DNA from: Thermoflexales bacterium
GTDB lineage: Bacteria > Chloroflexota > Anaerolineae > B4-G1 > SLSP01
Direction of reading: 5' to 3'
DNA: 5,013 bases
Assembly: GCA_007130345.1 (NCBI GenBank)
Contig: SLSP01000474.1
Span: forward strand, 1-5,013
The notes beneath the pieces are model-generated. The model ran no database searches, had not been told where the DNA came from, and was given only the letters and a program-made list of their open reading frames with translations. Shown piece after piece: positions 1-4,162 of this stretch. Made by a program: the position numbers and the translations under genes. Positions within the stretch are counted from its first letter, which is position 1. The number at the start of each line of letters is the position of its first letter.

Positions 1-144
1 TAACCCTGTGACAAGAAGAAGTCCCCGGTTGATTTCAAGTAAGGACACGGATTTACACGGAAAAACACGGATTTTTTTTGGTTTTATCCGTGAAATCTGT
101 GTTTATCCGTGTCCCAAACAGAGTGACTTTTGCGATATTGCGAA
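1..144. repeat. Dispersed palindromic repeat, copy 1 (about 144 bp)
   Basis: This stretch recurs at 3863-3996. The two copies align from 'taaccctgtgac' to 'ttgcgaa' with four substitutions (positions 22, 40, 122 and 135) and one 10-bp insertion in this copy. It is AT-richer than the neighbouring genes and has no credible reading frame. A large imperfect palindrome occupies 43-114, and a shorter outer pair lies at 3-9 (accctgt) and 118-124 (acagagt, one mismatch here). No transposase or terminal duplication is visible, so it looks like a non-autonomous, REP- or MITE-like intergenic element; that class is inference. It begins at the first base of the window, so it may extend further left. Confidence 0.9.
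43..114. repeat. Imperfect palindrome inside repeat copy 1
   Basis: The left side carries three 10-bp units, acacggattt, acacggaaaa and acacggattt (45-74). The right side is the reverse complement of the same motif and ends in 'atccgtgtcc' (105-114). The first ten bases 'ggacacggat' (43-52) pair perfectly with those last ten. The single-stranded form could fold into a long hairpin with a T-rich loop. The middle unit is absent from the other copy. Confidence 0.8.
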
Positions 145-231
145 AAATCTATATCTAGTATCAACTTTCTAAAAAATCGGATTTTTAGGGTTCTTTCAGT
201 AGATTCAGTAGTTAGCAAGTAAAGCCTTTAT
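145..231. other. AT-rich spacer without a gene
   Basis: This spacer lies between repeat copy 1 and the heptamer array and is not similar to the spacer in the matching place of copy 2. It holds a 7-bp AT-rich inverted repeat (ctaaaaa at 169-175 and tttttag at 182-188) and an 8-bp direct repeat, ttcagtag, at 195-202 and 204-211. I see no coding signal or convincing promoter. Confidence 0.6.
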
Positions 232-283
232 GACGTTTGACGTTTGACGTTTGACGTTTCACGTTTCACGTTTCACGTTTGAC
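232..283. repeat. Heptamer tandem array 1 (GACGTTT/CACGTTT)
   Basis: Seven perfect 7-bp units stand in one unbroken phase: four GACGTTT (232-259) followed by three CACGTTT (260-280), then a partial GAC. The array ends two bases before the stop codon of the CpsD-like gene, so it would lie at the very start of that gene's 3' untranslated region. A related array at 4071-4123 has the same orientation relative to its neighbouring repeat and gene. Short heptameric tandem repeats are known from cyanobacteria and other bacteria; the function here is unknown. Confidence 0.95.
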
Positions 284-285
284 AC

Positions 286-936
286 TCAGTACCCCGTCAA
301 CAGCCCGCCTTCCGTCGAATCCGTGAACACCGCGCCGAGGAGCCGGGCCTCGAAGCGTGTCAACAGCAACTTGGCCTGTTCGATGCGATCACGGCGCGTG
401 TGTCCCGCGCGGATCACCAGCAGCAGGCCGTCGGCGTGCGTCGCCAGCACCGCCGCATCCACAGCCACGGTCACAGGGGGCGCGTCCACAATCACCAAGT
501 CGGCTTGAGATTGCACATGCGCCAACAACTGCGCCATCTTCTGCGAACCGACGATGTCGGCGGGATTGGGCGGAAGCGCACCAGCAGGCAGCAACCGCAA
601 CCCGACCACCTCCGTCTCTATCAGCGGGAGATCGCCCATCGCCGCGTGGCTCAACATCACCTGAGTCACGCCCGGCTCCTGCGCCACCCCGAACAGTTCG
701 TGGACGTGGGGCCGCCGCAGATCGCCATCCACCAGCACCACCTGTTGCCCTGCCTGCGCCGCGACCACGGCCAGATTGGCCGCCACCGACGATTTGGTCG
801 CGTTAGGCCCCGGCGACGAGACCACCACCATCTCCAGGGGCTTGTCCAGGCTCGTGAACGCCAAATTGAGCCGCAGCGCCCGATAAGCCTCCGCTGCCGG
901 AGTATCGGGGGATACCAAAGTTACCAAATTCGTCAT
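286..936 (-). CDS. CpsD/BY-kinase-like ATPase with degenerate P-loop
   Basis: The product has 216 residues and resembles the cytoplasmic tyrosine-kinase/ATPase half of bacterial polysaccharide export systems (CpsD, CapB, Wzc C-terminal domain), which works with a membrane CpsC-type partner to control chain length and export. Family marks are 'PAAEAYRALRLNLAF' near residues 13-27, a P-loop region at 41-50, the Walker A' segment VVLVDGDLRRP (66-76) and Walker B LVIVDAPP (147-154). The P-loop reads SPGPNATKSS: Lys48 is kept, but the glycine normally just before it is Thr47, and the expected acidic/glycine residues are Asn-Ala. The C-terminus lacks the usual tyrosine cluster and ends in one Tyr (LLTGY). 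It may therefore be a weak or inactive kinase that still acts as a structural partner. The start at 934-936 is chosen because of a strong ribosome site; a longer frame reaching 1050 would overlap the wzz-like gene by about 100 bp. It follows that gene by 11 bp. Confidence 0.9.
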   Translation of the reverse strand: MTNLVTLVSPDTPAAEAYRALRLNLAFTSLDKPLEMVVVSSPGPNATKSSVAANLAVVAAQAGQQVVLVDGDLRRPHVHELFGVAQEPGVTQVMLSHAAMGDLPLIETEVVGLRLLPAGALPPNPADIVGSQKMAQLLAHVQSQADLVIVDAPPVTVAVDAAVLATHADGLLLVIRAGHTRRDRIEQAKLLLTRFEARLLGAVFTDSTEGGLLTGY

Positions 937-942
937 ATCAAT

Positions 943-948
943 CTCCTT
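943..948 (-). promoter_or_regulatory. Ribosome binding site of the CpsD-like gene
   Basis: The minus strand reads AAGGAG, then ATTGAT, then ATG, a six-base spacing. The site decides the start at 936 over an in-frame upstream ATG at 1050. Its first base is the last base-pair of the upstream gene's TGA stop (948-950), so the two genes are tightly packed and probably translationally coupled. Confidence 0.85.
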
Positions 949-1613
949 CACCGCTGTGCCGAAGCGACGGGCGGGATCACGCCCAGCACCGCCAAGCCCA
1001 AATCCTCTTCCATCCGCTTGGGTTCGCGCACCACGCCCGCGTCCATCCACTCCAACGCGAAGACAATCGCGCCACCTAGCACCAACCCAAAAATACCGCC
1101 CGCAGCCACATTGATGGCCGTTCTGGGCCGCACCTGGCGGTACGAAGGCATATCAATAATCGAAGCGTACACGCGATCTTCTCGGTTCTGGCGCGCGTTC
1201 TGCTCGTTGCGCCAGCTCACCAACAGTTGCGCCCAGGTCAACGCGATGCGATTCGCCATCTCGCCATCGGGGTGATCGGCCTCAATTTTGATGACCAGGA
1301 GCGAATCATCGGCCACAACCTTCACATCTCCCACCAAATCGCGGGGCGTCTGCAACAGCCCCAGTTGGTTGATGACCAGTTGCGCGTTTTCCTCGGAGTG
1401 TATGGAATAGGCGTAGGAGCGCAACAACAGCTTCGCCGTCTGGGTCAACCCGAAATCGGGACGCGCCAACTCGATGGAGACCTCGATACTGGAACGGTAC
1501 ATCGGCACCTGCAAGCGACTGAAAACCAACGCGCTCAACGCCGTCGCCACGATGGACACCGCGATGATCCAGCCCCGACGCCGCAGCACGCGCACATAAT
1601 CCTGAATTTTCAT
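948..1613 (-). CDS. CpsC/Wzz-like polysaccharide co-polymerase
   Basis: The product has 221 residues with the topology of chain-length determinant proteins: a basic cytoplasmic N-terminus (MKIQDYVRVLRRR), a first membrane helix at about 14-33, an extracytoplasmic domain of about 130 residues, a Pro-containing run before the second helix (about 155-164), a second helix at about 167-188, and a short cytoplasmic tail. The tail contains EEDLGLAVLGVIP (202-214), close to the family's conserved 'e.lGlpvLGvIP' end. In the family this tail contacts and activates the CpsD kinase. The extracytoplasmic part is too short for the long coiled coil of Wzc/Wza-type proteins, which suits a CpsC/YveK-type monoderm version. 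The next gene encodes its expected CpsD-like partner. The start follows a strong AGGAGG site; the frame stays open upstream to 1802 but that would cross a terminator and another gene. Confidence 0.88.
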   Translation of the reverse strand: MKIQDYVRVLRRRGWIIAVSIVATALSALVFSRLQVPMYRSSIEVSIELARPDFGLTQTAKLLLRSYAYSIHSEENAQLVINQLGLLQTPRDLVGDVKVVADDSLLVIKIEADHPDGEMANRIALTWAQLLVSWRNEQNARQNREDRVYASIIDMPSYRQVRPRTAINVAAGGIFGLVLGGAIVFALEWMDAGVVREPKRMEEDLGLAVLGVIPPVASAQR

Positions 1614-1617
1614 GTAT

Positions 1618-1623
1618 CCTCCT
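1618..1623 (-). promoter_or_regulatory. Ribosome binding site of the CpsC/Wzz-like gene
   Basis: The minus strand reads GAGGAGG followed by ATAC and ATG. The four-base spacing from AGGAGG is slightly short, but the match to the anti-Shine-Dalgarno sequence is full. It supports the start at 1611-1613 rather than any upstream ATG in the same frame. Confidence 0.85.
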
Positions 1624-1667
1624 CGAAGTTTACGTCGATCTTCCCCTGCAAAAACCGCTACCAGCCC

Positions 1668-1697
1668 AAAAAGAGAAGGACGACGTTGGGTCGTCCT
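1668..1697 (-). terminator. Intrinsic terminator after the zinc-ribbon gene
   Basis: On the minus strand an 8-bp perfect stem, AGGACGAC and GTCGTCCT with a five-base CCAAC loop (1677-1697), is followed by TCTCTTTTT (1668-1676), a typical U-rich tail. It starts 23 bases after the stop of the zinc-ribbon gene and lies about 55 bases before the wzz-like start. It separates the two transcription units, or acts as a partial barrier limiting read-through into the polysaccharide operon. Confidence 0.78.
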
Positions 1698-1720
1698 CCT
1701 AATATGGTACAACCCCGGTA

Positions 1721-2017
1721 TCAGCGTCCGCGCAGGCGAAACCGGACTTCCTTGCAATGCGAGCACTCCAGCCCTTGATACTTCCGCCCACACGTCTGAC
1801 ATACCCGTTCTTGCATCGGACGATCTTCTTCCATCGCCACCATAATCAACGTCACATCCCGGCCTTCATTGCGAGCGAGCCAGGTCTCCAACGGCCTATC
1901 CCCCACCACCCAATGACCTTCCGCCTCACGGTGCAGCACGCCCTGGATAGTGTGTCCCTCTAGGACATACGCCGCCTTTGTCAACTCCCGAATACTCGCT
2001 TTGCGATATGCTGGCAT
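1721..2017 (-). CDS. Small zinc-ribbon protein of unknown function
   Basis: I do not recognise a characterised family. The 98-residue product has two parts. Residues 1-65 are mixed alpha/beta-looking, with a short helix-like start (YRKASIRELTKAAYVLEG) and strand-like stretches such as IQGVLHR, HWVVG and VTLIMVAME. Residues 73-88 form a zinc ribbon: Cys73-X2-Cys76-X8-Cys85-X2-Cys88, followed by an Arg-rich tail (VRFRLRGR). The knuckle suggests structural zinc, and the basic tail would suit contact with nucleic acid or ribosome, which is inference. There is no signal peptide or membrane segment, so it should be cytosolic. The start at 2015-2017 follows AAGGAGG; an ATG five codons upstream would lie above that site. 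It has its own promoter upstream and an intrinsic terminator downstream, so it looks like a single-gene unit. Confidence 0.8.
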   Translation of the reverse strand: MPAYRKASIRELTKAAYVLEGHTIQGVLHREAEGHWVVGDRPLETWLARNEGRDVTLIMVAMEEDRPMQERVCQTCGRKYQGLECSHCKEVRFRLRGR

Positions 2018-2021
2018 TGTG

Positions 2022-2028
2022 CCTCCTT
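2022..2028 (-). promoter_or_regulatory. Ribosome binding site of the zinc-ribbon gene
   Basis: The minus strand reads AAGGAGG, then CACA, then ATG. It fixes the start at 2017 and excludes the ATG at 2030-2032, which lies upstream of the site. Confidence 0.85.
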
Positions 2029-2040
2029 GCATCCGCAGTC

Positions 2041-2068
2041 ATTATAAACCAAGCGGGCCGGGTAGCAA
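2041..2068 (-). promoter_or_regulatory. Sigma70-type promoter for the zinc-ribbon gene
   Basis: The minus strand carries a perfect -10 box TATAAT (2041-2046), a 16-bp spacer, and a -35 box TTGCTA (2063-2068, four of six matches). The predicted start of transcription near 2034 leaves a leader of about 17 bases, just enough for the AAGGAGG site. It lies entirely in the 62-bp gap after the GT-C gene. Confidence 0.7.
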
Positions 2069-2073
2069 GGCCC
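2055..2073. repeat. Short dyad around the -35 box
   Basis: The arms gggcc (2055-2059) and ggccc (2069-2073) flank nine bases that contain the whole -35 hexamer of the promoter just described. It could be an operator or merely a small hairpin at the end of the upstream gene. No T-run follows on the minus strand, so it is not a typical terminator. Five base pairs can arise by chance in GC-rich DNA. Confidence 0.35.
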
Positions 2074-2079
2074 AATAAT

Positions 2080-3795
2080 CTACCGGCGCCTCCACAACAA
2101 GACCTCTTGGCGAGCGGATTCCGTCGTGGCCTCGCGGTAGAAATACCACCGCAACGCCCGCGCACAGTTCGGCGGCACCCACGATACGCACGCGAAACGG
2201 CTCCACGGCCCGCGCACGACGCTGACGAAACGCGCGCCCACCCACTGCGCGTTTGGAGGCTGCACGTCCCCCCCGGCCGGCGTGATCACGAAATCCGCCG
2301 TATCCGGCCAGACCACAGCCTCCATCGGAGCGTAATCGCGCAAGGTCCAGCGGGTCGCCACCAACGCCTCCGGTGATAGCCCCACCAGCGCGATATCGGT
2401 CCTATCGGCCCGCAGACCACGCACATGCGCGTGATCTGTCACAGTCCGCAGCAACAGGCGCGTGTCCGGCGAAGTCACCACGTCCAGGCCCGGCTCTACG
2501 GCTGTGGCGCGGTTCAAAAAAGCCATGCCCACACCAAAGCGACCTTGAAGGAACAATAACATCACGGCCACGCCGAGCAACGCGCCGCGCCAGATCACGG
2601 GGGGCAGCAATACCATCGAGAACAGTATCCCCAACATTACATGCAATCCCACCAAAATCGCCATCCCCACCAGCACCAACGCCATCTGCACAGCCGGATT
2701 CCCGTTCAATACCTCCGGCGTCGTGTGCGCCATGCTGTGACTTGCCAGTGCCAGACCCACCGGCACCCACAAAACCGCCGACACAGTGATGTGCAAAGCC
2801 AGCCATTTGAGGCTTCGTCCCGGCACCCACGCGGCGAGTTGTTGCGCGCCATAGCCGACCAGCAGCGCCAGCGGCAAGAGCGCGGACGCCATCCCCGTAG
2901 GCGCGGCTGCCGGGCGGATCACCAGCACCAGCACCAGTATCCCGCTCCAGAAGATCAACATCTTGGGCAGCGGAACGGTGTCCCGCAGCGCGTAGCCGAG
3001 GCCCACCAGGGCCAAGAGCAACGCCAGAGGTTCGTAGAGCAACAGCAGACTCAGACTCGCGGGGCCGAGGTCGGTGCCGCGCCAAGAGGCCAGCCACGCG
3101 GCGAGGCCGTCCAGCGGCCCACTCCACCCGCTCCAGCGCGCGCCCAAGCCCACCGAGATCATCAGCGCGCCCGCCAATCCCCACAACGTGGGACGTGCCC
3201 ACTCCCGCGCCACCGCGAGGCGATTCTCTCCCGCGCCGAAGGAGGCGAACGCCAGTGCCAGCGCGCCCGCCAGCAGCACATCATAGGCCGATGGCCCGCC
3301 CACCACCGCGAGCGTCACGCCGCCGGCCACCAGCACGGGCCGCCACGCCGCCAGCGCGTCATCGTCGTGCAGCAGCGCGAGCGAGATAAGCCCGCCCGCG
3401 CCCAACGCGCCGAGCAGCGTCGGTTCGACGCGGCGCCCGGCCAGCAGCGCCAGCGGCGAGACGGTCAGTATCCCCGCCGCCGCCAGCGCGCCCACGTCAC
3501 CCAATCGCCGCCGCCAGAGCAGCGGCAACGCGGCCAGCGCCACGCCCGCCATCGCCGGGAGCAGGCGCGCGATGCCATCGCCCGCGCCGAACACGCCGAA
3601 GAGCACGGCATTCCCCACCAGCAGCAGCGGACTCTCCGCCGAGGCGGGCCAGCCCTCTCCGCGCGCGGCATCCAGCGCGGCCAGCGCGCGCGTCGCCTCA
3701 TCGGGGGCCAGCGGCATCCAGGCCAGCGCGGTCAAGCGGCTCGCGGCAGCGATGATCAGCAAGCCTATCCACAACCCTTGAAGTTTACGTGACAT
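2080..3795 (-). CDS. GT-C type membrane glycosyltransferase-like protein
   Basis: The 571-residue product is very hydrophobic, with about a dozen membrane segments between residues 8 and 418, then a C-terminal soluble region of about 150 residues. It resembles the PMT/ArnT/Agl23 group of GT-C enzymes, which transfer a sugar from a polyprenyl-phosphate donor on the outer side of the membrane. Family-like signs are an acidic pair in the first loop (PDE, Asp32-Glu33), where GT-C enzymes carry their catalytic Asp, the run FGVFGAGDGIARLLPAMAG (67-85), and 'LTVSPLALLAGRR' (110-122). The C-terminal region ends RALRWYFYREA (546-556), a pattern I associate with Chloroflexota GT-C proteins. Two cysteines (536 and 544) in this outer domain could pair. 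The start at 3793-3795 follows AGGAG; an ATG 13 codons upstream lacks such a site. The acceptor and donor cannot be read from the sequence, and an N-glycan or flippase-associated role is possible. Confidence 0.8.
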   Translation of the reverse strand: MSRKLQGLWIGLLIIAAASRLTALAWMPLAPDEATRALAALDAARGEGWPASAESPLLLVGNAVLFGVFGAGDGIARLLPAMAGVALAALPLLWRRRLGDVGALAAAGILTVSPLALLAGRRVEPTLLGALGAGGLISLALLHDDDALAAWRPVLVAGGVTLAVVGGPSAYDVLLAGALALAFASFGAGENRLAVAREWARPTLWGLAGALMISVGLGARWSGWSGPLDGLAAWLASWRGTDLGPASLSLLLLYEPLALLLALVGLGYALRDTVPLPKMLIFWSGILVLVLVIRPAAAPTGMASALLPLALLVGYGAQQLAAWVPGRSLKWLALHITVSAVLWVPVGLALASHSMAHTTPEVLNGNPAVQMALVLVGMAILVGLHVMLGILFSMVLLPPVIWRGALLGVAVMLLFLQGRFGVGMAFLNRATAVEPGLDVVTSPDTRLLLRTVTDHAHVRGLRADRTDIALVGLSPEALVATRWTLRDYAPMEAVVWPDTADFVITPAGGDVQPPNAQWVGARFVSVVRGPWSRFACVSWVPPNCARALRWYFYREATTESARQEVLLWRRR

Positions 3796-3800
3796 AGATT

Positions 3801-3805
3801 CTCCT
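3801..3805 (-). promoter_or_regulatory. Ribosome binding site of the GT-C gene
   Basis: The minus strand reads CAGGAG, then AATCT, then ATG, a five-base spacing after AGGAG. It decides the start at 3795 rather than the upstream in-frame ATG at 3834. I found no convincing promoter in the 67 bases between the start and the palindromic repeat. Confidence 0.8.
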
Positions 3806-3862
3806 GAAAAATGGCAAATCGCGGCATGGTTCATCCGCAGAAGAAAAGCAGTAGCGCAAAAC

Positions 3863-3996
3863 TAACCCTGTGACAAGAAGAAGCCCCCGGTTGATTTCAA
3901 GGAAGGACACGGATTTACACGGATTTTTTTTGGTTTTATCCGTGAAATCTGTGTTTATCCGTGTCCCAAACAGGGTGACTTTTGCGGTATTGCGAA
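3863..3996. repeat. Dispersed palindromic repeat, copy 2 (134 bp)
   Basis: This is the second copy of the repeat at 1-144, in the same orientation and about 97% identical outside one 10-bp deletion. Here the outer inverted pair accctgt (3865-3871) and acagggt (3970-3976) is perfect. The copy ends cleanly on the left at 'aaaac|taaccc' and on the right after 'ttgcgaa', where similarity to copy 1 stops. It sits between the lipoprotein and GT-C genes, about 67 bases above the GT-C start. No transposase or target-site duplication is visible. Confidence 0.92.
3905..3966. repeat. Imperfect 22-bp-arm palindrome inside repeat copy 2
   Basis: The arms at 3905-3926 and 3945-3966 pair at 19 of 22 positions, with mismatches at arm positions 11, 12 and 17, around an 18-base loop rich in T. 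The left arm contains two perfect 10-bp units, acacggattt (3907-3916 and 3917-3926). Transcribed from either strand it would form a long hairpin, so it could affect transcript ends or stability. Confidence 0.85.
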
Positions 3997-4035
3997 GAAA
4001 AAGTGCTTGACCGTGTTGGTGTGTGCGCAATAGCC

Positions 4036-4116
4036 CGTCATGCGTCAAACGTCATTTGTGTCATGATTTTGACGTTTGACGTTTGACGTTTGACGCATGA
4101 CGTTTGACGCATGACG
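4036..4116. repeat. Perfect 19-bp inverted repeat overlapping heptamer array 2
   Basis: The arm cgtcatgcgtcaaacgtca (4036-4054) is the exact reverse complement of two overlapping right arms, 4084-4102 and 4098-4116. The loop is therefore 29 or 43 bases. In RNA from either strand it could form a strong stem with two alternative registers. It lies 46-127 bases past the stop of the lipoprotein gene, where a 3'-end structure would be expected, but there is no U-run of terminator type. Confidence 0.85.
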
Positions 4117-4123
4117 TTTCACG
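4071..4123. repeat. Heptamer tandem array 2 (GACGTTT/GACGCAT)
   Basis: Seven units run in one phase: three GACGTTT (4071-4091), GACGCAT, GACGTTT, GACGCAT, GACGTTT (to 4119), then a partial CACG. It matches array 1 in unit, phase and orientation but mixes in the GACGCAT variant. Its gene-proximal end turns from GACG to CACG, as array 1 does. About 39 bases separate it from the lipoprotein stop codon; that short stretch (4124-4162) holds nothing recognisable. Confidence 0.93.
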
Positions 4124-4162
4124 CCCAAAGTCTCAAGCCGTGCTTTATCACCAGAACCCACA

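Noticed and set aside
169..188. AT-rich hairpin (ctaaaaa/tttttag) as terminator for the cpsD-like gene
   Set aside because: The seven-pair stem has only one G-C pair and is not followed by a U-run on the minus strand; it is more than 95 bases from the stop codon.
1..283. CRISPR array
   Set aside because: The heptamers are contiguous without spacers and the palindromic repeats are 3.9 kb apart; there are no 25-40 bp repeats with unique spacers and no cas gene.
937..1050. A 38-residue N-terminal extension of the CpsD-like protein
   Set aside because: It would lie inside the wzz-like gene, is composed of Gly/Arg low-complexity residues, and the AAGGAG site favours the start at 936.
400..1275. 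A 291-codon plus-strand frame opposite the cpsD-like and wzz-like genes
   Set aside because: It crosses both genes, is rich in His/Arg/Gln, and shows no family motif; the minus-strand genes have clear motifs and ribosome sites.
1614..1802. A 63-residue N-terminal extension of the wzz-like protein
   Set aside because: It would cross the intrinsic terminator and the 3' end of the zinc-ribbon gene, and the normal family N-terminus begins at 1613.
2641..3792. A 383-codon plus-strand frame opposite the GT-C gene
   Set aside because: Its translation is Gln/Arg/His-rich without domains, as expected from the antisense of a GC-rich, Leu/Ala-rich membrane protein, and no ribosome site stands out.
3837..3884. 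TTGTCA at the edge of repeat copy 2 as a -35 box for the GT-C gene
   Set aside because: The hexamer matches five of six, but at 17 bp spacing the -10 position reads TACTGC, only two of six matches.
3785..4048. An 87-codon minus-strand frame running across repeat copy 2 into the GT-C gene start
   Set aside because: It is made largely of translated palindrome (NTDFTDKTKK-like residues typical of spurious frames in such repeats), has no ribosome site and overlaps a better supported start.
1..4123. Composite transposon bounded by the two repeat copies
   Set aside because: The copies enclose ordinary envelope genes, carry no transposase, and are accompanied by heptamer arrays outside the copies; they are better explained as independent dispersed repeats.
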